From: Thiotrichales bacterium
GTDB lineage: Bacteria; Pseudomonadota; Gammaproteobacteria; UWMA-0217
Length of the DNA: 33,008 nt
NCBI GenBank assembly: GCA_024763135.1
Contig: JANTGD010000004.1
Span: 1-33,008 of the forward strand
Direction of reading: 5' to 3'
The notes beneath the pieces are model-generated. The model had not been told where the DNA came from. It did no database searches and saw only the letters and a list, made by a program, of their open reading frames with translations. The position numbers were made by a program, and so were the translations under genes. Of the stretch, positions 21,859 through 30,340 are shown piece after piece. Position 1 is the stretch's first letter, and each line of letters begins with the position of its first letter.

Positions 21859-23304
21859 ATGATGGATACGACCATGTCCGATCTGGTGCCTGTTATTCCA
21901 GAAATTTTTATTCTCACCATGACTTGCGTCTTGTTACTGGTGGATCTGTTTATCAAGGAGGATCAGCGGGACATTGTCTACTGGTTCAGCTTGGCGATTT
22001 TGGCAAGTGCTTTTTTGCTCACGTATCAAGGGCAGCCAAGCGAGCGTGAACTTGTGTTCGGTGCTAGTTTTGTTCGCGATTCACTGAGTGACATTCTCAA
22101 GTTATTCGTTTATGTAGTGAGTGCGGGCGTGTTTATTTATGCGCGGGATTATCTAAAGCTCAAAGGAATGTATAAAGGTGAGTTTTTCCTCCTTGGCTTG
22201 TTTGCTGTGCTTGGGATGATGCTCATGATCTCGTCTGCCAGCTTCCTCACTTTATATTTGGGATTGGAGTTACTTGCCCTGTCGCTTTATGCCATGGTTG
22301 CATTGGAATACCATTCTGCCCGGGCTTCAGAAGCGGCGATGAAATACTTTGTTTTGGGGGCCGTAGCATCGGGCATTTTGCTCTATGGCATGTCGATTAT
22401 GTACGGTCTAACCGGTACGTTGAATATCTATGAAATTCAAGCGCGTCTGTTGGAGGCGGGAGATGCTGGTCGTACCGGGGTGGCGTTTGCTATGGTGTTT
22501 ATATTAGTGGGCGTGGCTTTCAAATTGGGCGCTGTACCATTCCATATGTGGGTGCCGGATGTCTATGATGGTGCTCCCACAGCCGTCACGAATTTTATTG
22601 GCTCGGCTCCGAAAATCGCGGCGTTTGCCATGGTGGTACGCCTGGTGATTGAGGGTATGGGGAGTCTGCACGAACAGTGGTTGCAGATATTTCTGGTGCT
22701 TGCAGTACTTTCTTTGCTCATCGGTAATGTGCTCGCGATCCCACAAACCAATATTAAAAGAATGTTGGCTTATTCTACCATCGCACATATCGGCTTTATC
22801 GTACTCGGTGTCTTAGTGGGCACTGCTGATGGCTACAGCGCTGCACTGTTTTATACACTGGTCTATGCACTGATGTCGATGGGTGGGTTTGGCGTGCTTT
22901 TGATGTTGCGCAGAGAAGGCCAAGAAATCGAGCTGATCAATGATTTGAAAGGTTTGAACGATCGACATCCATGGCTCGCATTTATGATGATGTTATTAAT
23001 GATCTCTATGATCGGCATACCTGGCACGGTGGGTTTCGTGGCCAAACTTTGGGTATTGGAAGCGCTGATACATGAAGGTTTCATTTCGCTCGCTGTATTC
23101 GCAGTGGTAATGTCAGTGATCGGTGCGTATTACTATTTGCGGGTGATTAAAACCCTGTATTTCGACAAACCAGACAGCGAATTGGTGATGACCAGCAATT
23201 GGGACTCGCGGTTATTAGTCTCTGCCAATGGCTTGGCCATGCTCGTGCTGGGCTTGTTTCCTGGTTTACTGGTTCCTCTGTGCGTCGCAGCGTTCGCGGG
23301 CTGA
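21859..23304 (+). CDS. nuoN: NADH-quinone oxidoreductase subunit N
   Basis: NuoN (ND2) is the third antiporter-like pump subunit, next to NuoK. The 481-residue protein has E137 in YLGLELLALSLYAMVAL, the lysine of FKLGAVPFHMWVPDVYDGAPT, and a second buried lysine in NFIGSAPKIAAF. Three in-frame ATGs (21859, 21862, 21874) could start it. I give the longest form, but 21874 (MSDLVPVIPEIF) has a GGA about 8 nt upstream and matches family N-termini as well. It is the last gene of the nuo operon. I see no intrinsic terminator right after it. Confidence 0.95.
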   Translation: MMDTTMSDLVPVIPEIFILTMTCVLLLVDLFIKEDQRDIVYWFSLAILASAFLLTYQGQPSERELVFGASFVRDSLSDILKLFVYVVSAGVFIYARDYLKLKGMYKGEFFLLGLFAVLGMMLMISSASFLTLYLGLELLALSLYAMVALEYHSARASEAAMKYFVLGAVASGILLYGMSIMYGLTGTLNIYEIQARLLEAGDAGRTGVAFAMVFILVGVAFKLGAVPFHMWVPDVYDGAPTAVTNFIGSAPKIAAFAMVVRLVIEGMGSLHEQWLQIFLVLAVLSLLIGNVLAIPQTNIKRMLAYSTIAHIGFIVLGVLVGTADGYSAALFYTLVYALMSMGGFGVLLMLRREGQEIELINDLKGLNDRHPWLAFMMMLLMISMIGIPGTVGFVAKLWVLEALIHEGFISLAVFAVVMSVIGAYYYLRVIKTLYFDKPDSELVMTSNWDSRLLVSANGLAMLVLGLFPGLLVPLCVAAFAG

Positions 23305-23332
23305 CAGCGCGCAGATGAAAACAACCCATGGC

Positions 23333-23428
23333 TACTCAGCTAACCCCTGAAATGCGCCAGATCAAGGTGAAAAATACGAGTTTATAAGTTGTAAATGTCC
23401 ATTTTTGGACGCAGAGCTGGCGTATGTC
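23333..23428 (+). repeat. Dispersed repeat copy B with inverted ends
   Basis: This is the second copy of the element at 3645-3740, in the same orientation and about 80% identical by eye with small indels. Its inverted ends are AAATGCGCCAG (23350-23360) and CTGGCGTATGT (23417-23427), 9 of 11 paired. It begins about 29 nt after the nuoN stop, as copy A begins about 72 nt after the ftsH stop. It is non-coding. Confidence 0.75.
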
Positions 23429-23998
23429 GGTGGTCACCCGAACAAAGGCTTCATAATTTAACAACTCGCTAAGTAATTACAACAATCCATAGTAAGGCGT
23501 CATACAGAGCGTCCCTGGTGTACCGGATCAAGACGCTGCTCGCCGGTAATGCCCCGGTTCTGGTCAAGAGGTGCAGCACTGAGACTGATCATCTGGGGCG
23601 TTTCCTGCAGGCTGGTCCTTCGTAATTGATTGTCTGAGTAAGTGGAGCACAGTGTTCGAGCTTATTGCTTGAAATCGACAAGATCGCCCTTATTGAATAA
23701 TCGTCGCTGAGTAAAACAGGCGAAAGGAGACGCATCAATCAGCGTAAAGGCGCTGTGTATTGGTAATATAGAGGAGTGTTTTAGCAAATTTTAAAGCGGG
23801 TGCGTGTTTGTATCATTCGTCACTAAGGTTCACAGCGGGTCGACGACGGAAGCCAGTAGGGTAGGGGCGCGATTTCCAGCGTTGAGAATTGGTTGTGAAC
23901 AGGCCGACAGGTGGCAGTTGAGAGCGTGCAAGCTTTTTGCGCACTGCTGACTGAATCGAGGGGTTAACACGTGTCTTTCAAAAGATACCGAAAGGCCC

Positions 23999-24027
23999 TT
24001 GATTAATTGTTAAAGGATCTCTATTAT
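23999..24027 (+). promoter_or_regulatory. Promoter of tRNA-fMet
   Basis: TTGATT (4/6) at 23999-24004, a 17-nt spacer and TATTAT (5/6) at 24022-24027 predict a start near 24034, about 7 nt before the tRNA. The stretch after the -10 (ACGCTCCCTC) is fairly C-rich, as in promoters of stable RNAs that respond to ppGpp. Confidence 0.7.
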
Positions 24028-24040
24028 ACGCTCCCTCAGT

Positions 24041-24117
24041 TGCGGGGTGGAGCAGTCTGGCAGCTCGTCGGGCTCATAACCCGAAGGTCGCAGGTTCAAA
24101 TCCTGCCCCCGCTACCA
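24041..24117 (+). tRNA. Initiator tRNA-fMet (anticodon CAT)
   Basis: The 77-nt gene has the initiator hallmarks: three G-C pairs in the anticodon stem (GGG-CTCATAA-CCC), an A11-T24 pair in the D-stem (GAGC/GCTC), and an unpaired end at positions 1-72. The anticodon is at 24075-24077, and ACCA is encoded. Unusually, the 1-72 mismatch is T-T, not the C-A of E. coli. A strong promoter precedes it and two terminators follow. The position just ahead of rimP-nusA matches metY in E. coli. Confidence 0.97.
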
Positions 24118-24125
24118 AGTATGCG

Positions 24126-24147
24126 GCCCCTCTTGAGGGGCTTTTTT
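24126..24147 (+). terminator. Intrinsic terminator 1 after tRNA-fMet
   Basis: GCCCC (24126-24130) and GGGGC (24137-24141) pair around TCTTGA and are followed by six Ts. It lies 8 nt after the tRNA end and would release a short tRNA precursor. Confidence 0.8.
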
Positions 24148-24185
24148 ATTGCCGCCACATCGAGAGCGTAGCGGCGCACAAATTG

Positions 24186-24207
24186 AGGGGCTTCGGCCCT
24201 TTTTTTA
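24186..24207 (+). terminator. Intrinsic terminator 2, upstream of rimP
   Basis: AGGGGC (24186-24191), a TTCG tetraloop and GCCCTT (24196-24201) form a 6-bp stem including one G-T pair, followed by a run of Ts to 24206. With terminator 1 it makes a tandem block before the rimP operon. TTGAGGGGCTT is repeated in both terminators. Confidence 0.75.
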
Positions 24208-24284
24208 TACCTGATTTTGCAGGTCTGTGTCGTGATGAGATGTGCCGCCAGCACGTGACTTTAGGCGTATATAGCTGATTTTAA

Positions 24285-24764
24285 ATGGGTTTAAGTGAGA
24301 AATTAGAAGCAATCATCAAGCCGGTGGTGGAGAGCTTTGGATGTGTACTTTGGGGTGTTGAATTTCGCCCGCTGCAGAAAAGCGCGTTATTGCGCATATT
24401 CATTGATAAACAGGGTGGTGTTTCGTTGGACGATTGCTCGAATGTGAGTTACCAACTCAGCGGGGTGTTGGACGTTGAGGATCCGATACAAATGCCGTAC
24501 ACATTGGAGGTTTCGTCCCCGGGCATTGATAGGCCACTTCTTAAACCGGAACATTTTACTGAATACCGAGGTGCCACGATCAAGGTTCGATTACAGTGGC
24601 CGATTGAAGGGTCGCGAAACTTTCAAGGCATCTTAGAATCATCCAATGATGAGCAGATTGAGTTGGCGCAGGACGGTCGGGTTATACAGATCCCTTATGC
24701 AGCGATTACCAAGGCCCGCCTGAAGCTTGACGTGGATTTTAGCAACAAAGGTTCGTTGCAATGA
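24285..24764 (+). CDS. rimP: Ribosome maturation factor RimP
   Basis: RimP binds the 30S subunit and helps assemble the S12/S19 region. The 159-residue protein has the family N-terminus LSEKLEAIIKPVVESFGC, then GVEFRPLQKSALLRIFIDK, the conserved DDCSNVSYQLSGVLDVEDPI (about 49-68) and YTLEVSSPGIDRPL, followed by the small C-terminal Sm-like domain. The ATG has no recognisable SD. A TATATA stretch 12 nt before it might be a -10 of a short-leader transcript, but no -35 supports this. The stop overlaps nusA (ATGA). Whether the operon has its own promoter or depends on read-through from tRNA-fMet is unclear. Confidence 0.95.
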   Translation: MGLSEKLEAIIKPVVESFGCVLWGVEFRPLQKSALLRIFIDKQGGVSLDDCSNVSYQLSGVLDVEDPIQMPYTLEVSSPGIDRPLLKPEHFTEYRGATIKVRLQWPIEGSRNFQGILESSNDEQIELAQDGRVIQIPYAAITKARLKLDVDFSNKGSLQ

Positions 24765-26263
24765 GTAAAGAGATACTATTAGTAGCTGACGTCGTTTCCA
24801 ATGAGAAAGGCGTTGACAAAGAAGTGATATTTGACGCCTTGGAGGCGGCATTGGCCTCCGCGACGAAGAAAAATTACGGTGGCGAGATCGATGTGCGAGT
24901 GCACATTGATCGCGAAACGGGTGATTATGAGACGTTTCGTCGCTGGGAGGTTGTGGATGATGAAGATCCTGAGTTCGAGTCTCCCAAGACGCAAGTGCTA
25001 TATAGCTACGCGATTAAGGATCATCCCGATGTTCAGGTGGGTGACTTTATAGAGGAGCCAATCGAGTCGGTTGAGTTCGGGCGCATTGGTGCTCAAACTG
25101 CAAAGCAGGTCATCGTACAGAAAGTGCGTGAAGCCGAACGCCGCCAGATCGTGGATATTTACGCCAATAAGATTGGCGAGCTCGTCATGGGCACGGTTAA
25201 ACGAGCCGAGCGGAAAGGCGTGTTCATCGACCTGGGCAACAACGTGGAAGCCTTTATTCCACGAGACGAGTTGATTCCTCGTGAGGCAGTGCGCACGGGA
25301 GACCGTATTCGCGGTTATCTCAAAGAAGTGCGTTCCGAAGTGCGCGGACCTCAGTTGTTTGTGAGCCGGACAGACCCTCAGTTCCTAGTGGAGCTCTTCA
25401 AGCTTGAGGTGCCTGAGGTCGGCCAAGGTGTAATCGATATTATGGGTGCATCACGGGATCCCGGTTTGCGGGCGAAGATTGCCGTGCGATCCAACGATCC
25501 GCGGCTTGATCCTGTGGGTGCTTGTGTGGGTATGCGCGGTTCTCGGGTACAAGCGGTCTCGAATGAGCTGGGTGGAGAGCGCGTCGATATCATCCTTTAC
25601 GACGATAATCCGGCTCAGTTTGTCATCAATGCCATGTCTCCGGCAGAAGTCGTGTCGATCGTGGTGGATGAAGACAAGCATGCGATGGACATTGCCGTGA
25701 CCGAGGAAAAACTCTCTCAGGCAATCGGGCGAAATGGCCAAAATATCCGGCTTGCCAGCCAACTGACCGGTTGGGAACTCAATGTCATGTCTGAAGATGA
25801 GGCTTCCCAGAAAAGTGAATCTGAAGCCCGTGAGTTTATGGAGCAATTCATGAATGCGCTGGATGTGGATGAGGATGTTGCCGCGATCCTGGTGCAGGAA
25901 GGGTTTACCAGCGTAGATGAGATCGCCTATGTGCCTGCCAACGAGTTGCTGGAGATCGAAGAGTTCGATGAGGACATCGTCGAGGAGCTACGCAATCGTG
26001 CCAGAGATGCGCTTTTGACAAATGCCATTGCTAAGGAAGAGTTGGCCGATGTTGCAGGCGAGCCTGAGCCAGATTTACTCTCGCTGGAGGGTATGGATGA
26101 AGCGACGGCGAAGGCGTTAGCGGAAAAAGGGATCTGCAGTATGGAAGATTTGGCAGAACAGGCAGTGGAAGACATTTTGGAAATCGAAGGGATCGACGAA
26201 GAGCGTGCCGCGGCGCTGATTATGAAGGCGCGAGAGCCTTGGTTTGCGGAAGAGGCTGAATAA
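24761..26263 (+). CDS. nusA: Transcription elongation/termination factor NusA
   Basis: NusA binds RNA polymerase and modulates pausing, termination and antitermination. The 500-residue protein has the N-terminal polymerase-binding domain (about 1-130), the S1 domain (VMGTVKRAERKGVFIDLGNN from about 142), two KH domains (KIAVRSNDPRLDPVGACVGM and AVTEEKLSQAIGRNGQNIRL), and two acidic C-terminal repeats, AR1 (about 360-420) and AR2 (about 435-490). Two acidic repeats are typical of E. coli-like gammaproteobacteria. AAAGG upstream is the SD. In E. coli NusA autoregulates its operon through termination upstream of rimP, and tandem terminators stand there too. Confidence 0.97.
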   Translation: MSKEILLVADVVSNEKGVDKEVIFDALEAALASATKKNYGGEIDVRVHIDRETGDYETFRRWEVVDDEDPEFESPKTQVLYSYAIKDHPDVQVGDFIEEPIESVEFGRIGAQTAKQVIVQKVREAERRQIVDIYANKIGELVMGTVKRAERKGVFIDLGNNVEAFIPRDELIPREAVRTGDRIRGYLKEVRSEVRGPQLFVSRTDPQFLVELFKLEVPEVGQGVIDIMGASRDPGLRAKIAVRSNDPRLDPVGACVGMRGSRVQAVSNELGGERVDIILYDDNPAQFVINAMSPAEVVSIVVDEDKHAMDIAVTEEKLSQAIGRNGQNIRLASQLTGWELNVMSEDEASQKSESEAREFMEQFMNALDVDEDVAAILVQEGFTSVDEIAYVPANELLEIEEFDEDIVEELRNRARDALLTNAIAKEELADVAGEPEPDLLSLEGMDEATAKALAEKGICSMEDLAEQAVEDILEIEGIDEERAAALIMKAREPWFAEEAE

Positions 26264-26283
26264 GGCCCTGGAGGTGAAAGCTG

Positions 26284-28872
26284 ATGAGTGATGTGACAGT
26301 TAAACAACTTGCAGATGTAGTCGGTACGCCGGTCAGCAGATTGTTGGAACAAATGAAAGAGGCCGGGATAGAGATCAGCGATCCCGAAGAAGGTGTCAGC
26401 GAAGAGCAGAAAATGAAGCTGCTCAATCACCTGCGTCAATCCCATGGCAAGAAAAGCGCCAGCGAATCGGGTAAAAAGATTACCCTGAAGCGCAAGAAAG
26501 TTTCTCAGCTCAAAGTGGGTGCAGCAGGTGGTCGTGCCAAAACCGTCAATGTCGAGGTTCGCAAGCGGCGCACCTACGTCAAACGCGATGATCAGCAAGA
26601 GCAAGCCCCGACCGAAGCCCAGCCGAGCGCTGAAGCGCCAAAAACGCGCATGGAAGAATTGACGCGTCAGGTCGAAGCCGAGCGCAAAGCGTTGCTGGAG
26701 GCTCAGCGAGCTAAAGAAGAGGCGGCGAAACAGGCTGAAGAGGAGAAACGTCAGGCCGAAGAGGCTGCGCGCCAGGCTGAAGAAGCCGCGCGTCAAGCGG
26801 AGGAAGCTGCACGTTTGGCTGAAGAAGCCGCGCGTCAAGCGGAGGAAGAAGCTTTAGCGCGCGCCCAAGTAAGCGAACGCGAAGCAGCGGCCAAAGCCGC
26901 GCAGCCAGCAACCCCACCCCAGCCAAGCCAAACCACGGCAGCCCCTGAGCGACCCAAAGGCAAGAAAAAACGTGCAGCTGCAGAAGCGCCAAAGGGTAAG
27001 CGCAGTGAATTGCATGTTGATCGTTCCAGTAAACGTAGAAGTAAAGCCAAAGGGCGGCGCCCCGACCTGGTGGCAGAAGCAAAGCATGTCTTTGAAAAAC
27101 CAACAGCGCCTGTGATACGCGATGTTGAAATCGGCGAAAATATTACAGTCGGTGATTTGGCCCAGAAGATGGCAGTCAAGGCCTCTGAGGTGATCAAAAC
27201 GCTTATGGGCATGGGGGTTATGGCAACCATTAACCAAGTGCTCGATCAGGACACAGCTGTCCTGGTGACTGAGGAAATGGGGCATAAGCCAAAGCTTGCA
27301 GCGCATAAGGATTTGGAGACCGAACTGGCGGAACTCGCCACGGCCAAAGACGATAGAGACCAGCTCCCTCGTCCCCCGGTGGTCACCATCATGGGCCATG
27401 TAGACCATGGGAAAACTTCACTGCTCGATTATATTCGCCGCACCAAGGTTGCCTCCGGCGAGGCGGGAGGTATTACTCAGCATATCGGTGCTTATCATGT
27501 GAAAACCGATAGTGGCGGTATTACGTTTCTGGATACCCCCGGACATGCCGCGTTTACTGCAATGCGCGCACGGGGTGCCCAGGTGACTGATATTGTGGTG
27601 TTGGTTGTCGCGGCAGACGACGGTGTGATGCCACAGACCAAAGAGGCTATTCAGCATGCCAAGGCGGCCGGTGTACCTCTGATCGTGGCTATCAATAAAA
27701 TCGATAAGCCAGAAGCCGATCCTGACCGTGTTAAGAATGAGTTGACGCAGTACGAAGTTATCCCTGAGGACTGGGGAGGGGATACGTTGTTCGTCAATGT
27801 GTCGGCACATACAGGTCAGGGCATCGATGAGCTCCTCGAGGCAATTTCACTGCAGGCAGATGTATTAGAGCTTCAGGCGCCTGTTTCCGGTTTGGCATCG
27901 GGCACCATTGTAGAATCGAGTCTGGACAAAGGAAAAGGCCCTGTGGCGACGATTCTTGTTCAGGCAGGTACGTTGAAACGCGGTGATGTGATATTGAGTG
28001 GTCAGGAGTTTGGCCGTGTACGTGCCATGTTCGACGAAACCGGTCAACAGGTGAAAGAGGCAGGACCCTCAATGCCGGTCGTGGTGCTGGGGCTCTCCGG
28101 CACACCGAACGCCGGGGACGACGTCATTGTCGTGGAAAATGAACGCAAAGCGCGCGAGGCTGCGGACGAGCGGAAAGAAAAATTACGCGATACCAAGCTA
28201 GCCACCCAACAGGCCGCCCGATTGGACAACCTGTTCAATCAGATGAAAGAAGGTGAGCGCGCGACGATCAATGTGTTCATCAAGGCTGATGTGCAAGGTT
28301 CGGCGGAAGCGTTGCGCGATGCTTTGTTAAAACTCAATAGTGACGAAGTCCAGGTGAATATTGTCGCTGCCAACGTCGGTGGAATCAGCGAGTCCGATGT
28401 AAACTTGGCCATGGCGTCCGGTGCAGTGATGATTGGGTTCAATGTGCGGGCAGATGCGGCTGCACGCCGTCTCGTTGAAGAAAACGAGGTGGATTTGCGC
28501 TACTACAACGTCATTTACGATGTCATAGACGATGTCAAGCAGGCGCTCAGCGGCATGCTTGCACCAGAGTTGCGCGAAGAGATCGTAGGTATTGCCGAAG
28601 TTAAGGACGTATTCAAGTCATCGGCCTATGGAGCGGTAGCAGGTTGCCTAGTGACCGAAGGCGTGGTTAAACGCGGTAATCCTATTCGTGTGTTGCGCGA
28701 TAATGTCGTGATTTATGAAGGTGAGTTGGAGTCACTGCGGCGTTTCAAGGATGACGTCAATGAAGTTAAATCGGGAACCGAATGTGGTATTGCAGTCAAA
28801 AACTACAATGACGTTAAGCCAGGTGACCAGATCGAAAACTTTGAGCGAACAGAAATTCGCCGCGAACTCTAA
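26284..28872 (+). CDS. infB: Translation initiation factor IF-2
   Basis: IF-2 is the GTPase that delivers fMet-tRNA to the 30S P site and promotes subunit joining. The 862-residue protein has an N-terminal IF2N domain (1-50), a charged linker with a heptad-repeat coiled coil (about 127-200), a second IF2N-like domain (about 283-332), and the G domain with G1 GHVDHGKT (371-378), G2 GGITQHIG (395-402), G3 DTPGH (417-421), G4 NKID (471-474) and G5 SAH (507-509), then domains II-IV to the end. GGAGGTG is a strong SD. The linker carries an exact 32-nt duplication. Shorter internal-start isoforms as in E. coli cannot be judged; ATG 26650 lacks an SD. Confidence 0.97.
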   Translation: MSDVTVKQLADVVGTPVSRLLEQMKEAGIEISDPEEGVSEEQKMKLLNHLRQSHGKKSASESGKKITLKRKKVSQLKVGAAGGRAKTVNVEVRKRRTYVKRDDQQEQAPTEAQPSAEAPKTRMEELTRQVEAERKALLEAQRAKEEAAKQAEEEKRQAEEAARQAEEAARQAEEAARLAEEAARQAEEEALARAQVSEREAAAKAAQPATPPQPSQTTAAPERPKGKKKRAAAEAPKGKRSELHVDRSSKRRSKAKGRRPDLVAEAKHVFEKPTAPVIRDVEIGENITVGDLAQKMAVKASEVIKTLMGMGVMATINQVLDQDTAVLVTEEMGHKPKLAAHKDLETELAELATAKDDRDQLPRPPVVTIMGHVDHGKTSLLDYIRRTKVASGEAGGITQHIGAYHVKTDSGGITFLDTPGHAAFTAMRARGAQVTDIVVLVVAADDGVMPQTKEAIQHAKAAGVPLIVAINKIDKPEADPDRVKNELTQYEVIPEDWGGDTLFVNVSAHTGQGIDELLEAISLQADVLELQAPVSGLASGTIVESSLDKGKGPVATILVQAGTLKRGDVILSGQEFGRVRAMFDETGQQVKEAGPSMPVVVLGLSGTPNAGDDVIVVENERKAREAADERKEKLRDTKLATQQAARLDNLFNQMKEGERATINVFIKADVQGSAEALRDALLKLNSDEVQVNIVAANVGGISESDVNLAMASGAVMIGFNVRADAAARRLVEENEVDLRYYNVIYDVIDDVKQALSGMLAPELREEIVGIAEVKDVFKSSAYGAVAGCLVTEGVVKRGNPIRVLRDNVVIYEGELESLRRFKDDVNEVKSGTECGIAVKNYNDVKPGDQIENFERTEIRREL
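26775..26848 (+). repeat. Tandem heptad repeats in the infB linker
   Basis: Twenty-one-base units encode heptads of the type QAEEAAR (protein residues about 149-190). A 32-nt stretch is identical at 26775-26806 and 26817-26848, offset by 42 nt (two heptads). Synonymous identity suggests a recent in-frame duplication or gene conversion. The protein segment is a predicted charged coiled coil. Confidence 0.85.
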
Positions 28873-28878
28873 GATTCT

Positions 28879-29259
28879 ATGCCTAAAGAGTTTTCTCGAA
28901 CCCTACGATTGGGCGAACAGGTCCATCGTGTGCTCTCTCAGCTCATTAGTCGAGAACTGAAAGATCCGCGTATTGGTATGGTGACGATCAGTGAGGTGGA
29001 GATGACGCCTGATTTGAGCTTGGCGCGAGTATATTACACCGTTCTGGGTAATGACGCGGATCGCGCAGCCTCCGCTAAAGCGCTGGCGCATGCCCGTGGA
29101 TTTTTGCGCAGTCAACTGGGTAAAGCCATGCATACGCGTGTCACGCCGGACCTGCAATTTATTTACGATGCGACCGAGGAGGAGGGTGCGCGCTTGGAGA
29201 CTCTGATTGTCGCAGCTCGCCGTAAAGATACCTCGGGAAACCCAGGTGATGAGGGATGA
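28879..29259 (+). CDS. rbfA: 30S ribosome-binding factor RbfA
   Basis: RbfA is a small KH-type protein that binds the 30S neck, aids 16S 5'-end maturation and is needed for cold adaptation in E. coli. The 126-residue protein has the usual pattern: RTLRLGEQVHRVLSQLISRE, then the conserved KDPRIGMVTISEVEMTPDLS and the ARVYYTVLG strand, and the helix ARGFLRSQLGKAMHTRVTPD with LQFIYD. No strong SD is seen 6 nt after infB, so coupling is likely. It overlaps truB by 4 nt. Confidence 0.95.
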   Translation: MPKEFSRTLRLGEQVHRVLSQLISRELKDPRIGMVTISEVEMTPDLSLARVYYTVLGNDADRAASAKALAHARGFLRSQLGKAMHTRVTPDLQFIYDATEEEGARLETLIVAARRKDTSGNPGDEG

Positions 29260-30185
29260 GCAGGCGGAGGCGCTTGGCAGGGGGGCGACATATTCACGGT
29301 GTTTTGCTATTGGACAAGCCGTTGGGTTTGAGTTCCAACCGAGCATTACAAGCGGTCAAGCGCTTATATAAGGCGGCAAAAGCTGGTCATACGGGGAGTC
29401 TGGATCCCTTGGCGACCGGCATGTTGCCAATATGCCTGGGGGAAGCGACCAAGCTGTCTGCGCATCTCTTGTCGGCAGCGAAGCACTACGAGGTTACCGC
29501 AGCGCTGGGGACACAAACTGCTACGGGCGATACTGAAGGCGAGGTGGTGCGCAGCGCCTCAGTGCCGCGTTTTGGGCGACCTGAGTTACAAGCCGTCCTC
29601 AATCAATTTCATGGTGAGATTGAGCAGATTCCCCCCATGTATTCGGCGCTCAAACATCAAGGTAAGCGCCTTTATGAGCTGGCTCGGCAAGGGGAAGAGG
29701 TCGAGCGAACAGCGCGGACAGTGGTCATCCATCGGATTGACGTACTGTCGCAGGACGAGCGCGGTTTTAGGTTGCGGGTCAGCTGTTCCAAGGGTACCTA
29801 TATCCGCAGCCTGGTCGAAGACATTGCAGCGGCTCTGAGCACATGTGGCCACGTGGCCCAACTGCGACGCATCGGTGTCGATCCGTTTTGTGATGACGAG
29901 ATGGTGACCTTGCAGACCTTGGAGCAATTGCGTGAGCAGGCTGGTCTGGCAGCACTCGATGTATTGTTGCGCCCGGTCGATCAGGTCTTGTCTCACTGGC
30001 CGGCCGTAGCGTTGGATACCCAGCAGAGCAAACGCATCGTGCAGGGTCAAGCAGTGAGCTGGCAGGCGCGAGAAAAAGAAGGTGCGATGGTGCGCCTGTA
30101 CCGGGGCAGTGGTGAATTCCTCGGTTTGGGTGTATACGATGGACAACAGCTCTTGCCCAAGCGCTTGTTGCATTTGGCGCATTGA
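29256..30185 (+). CDS. truB: tRNA pseudouridine(55) synthase TruB
   Basis: TruB converts U55 in the T-loop of tRNAs to pseudouridine and acts as a tRNA chaperone. The 309-residue protein has the catalytic loop GHTGSLDPLATGMLPICLGEATK with active D50, the YEVTAALGTQTATGDTEGEV strand-loop, a thumb-loop region, RVSCSKGTYIRSLVEDIA, and a C-terminal PUA-like domain (about 250-309). AGGTGA inside the rbfA end serves as the SD at the ATGA overlap. It ends the rimP-truB coupled block; rpsO has its own promoter. Confidence 0.96.
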   Translation: MSRRRRLAGGRHIHGVLLLDKPLGLSSNRALQAVKRLYKAAKAGHTGSLDPLATGMLPICLGEATKLSAHLLSAAKHYEVTAALGTQTATGDTEGEVVRSASVPRFGRPELQAVLNQFHGEIEQIPPMYSALKHQGKRLYELARQGEEVERTARTVVIHRIDVLSQDERGFRLRVSCSKGTYIRSLVEDIAAALSTCGHVAQLRRIGVDPFCDDEMVTLQTLEQLREQAGLAALDVLLRPVDQVLSHWPAVALDTQQSKRIVQGQAVSWQAREKEGAMVRLYRGSGEFLGLGVYDGQQLLPKRLLHLAH

Positions 30186-30194
30186 GGCCGGTGC

Positions 30195-30221
30195 AGGTTG
30201 CACTGTGCATCAGTGAGACCT
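30195..30221 (+). other. Hairpin between truB and rpsO
   Basis: AGGT (30195-30198) with ACCT (30218-30221), and CACTG with CAGTG inside, form a stem with a symmetric 2x2 internal loop and a TGCAT loop. No T-run follows. It could be a processing or 3'-end stability hairpin of the upstream mRNA. Confidence 0.35.
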
Positions 30222-30290
30222 AATTCTTCATGCGGTGTTTCAGGGCAGCCGTATGAATCGAAGCCATGAGCTGCGACAGTGGTTTATGGT

Positions 30291-30299
30291 TGATATAAT
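30291..30299 (+). promoter_or_regulatory. Extended -10 promoter of rpsO-pnp
   Basis: TGATATAAT (30291-30299) is a perfect TATAAT preceded by an extended TGn. A partial -35 (GCGACA, 4/6) stands at 30273-30278 with a 15-nt spacer, which matters less for extended -10 promoters. The start would be near 30306, giving a leader of about 35 nt. Confidence 0.65.
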
Positions 30300-30340
30300 T
30301 GCCCTTTATTTTTTGCACAACCACTCTGGAGCTTTGGCTT

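Larger units (their letters stand above)
23305..24040. other. Gene-free region between nuoN and tRNA-fMet (736 nt)
   Basis: The only recognisable structures are copy B of the dispersed repeat (23333-23428) and the tRNA promoter at 23999-24027. Around 23473-23625 one frame is open for about 50 codons but lacks an ATG and matches nothing I know. No terminator with a T-run follows nuoN. The rest shows no coding signature and may be decayed sequence. Confidence 0.5.

Noticed and set aside
23473..23625. About 50 open codons in the gap before tRNA-fMet
   Set aside because: No ATG and only a late GTG, no SD, and no family match that I recognise.
25927..26838. 303-codon open frame antisense to nusA/infB
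   Set aside because: It is the complement of the nusA end and the repetitive infB linker; its low-complexity Phe/Leu-rich protein is a reflection of Glu/Ala codons.
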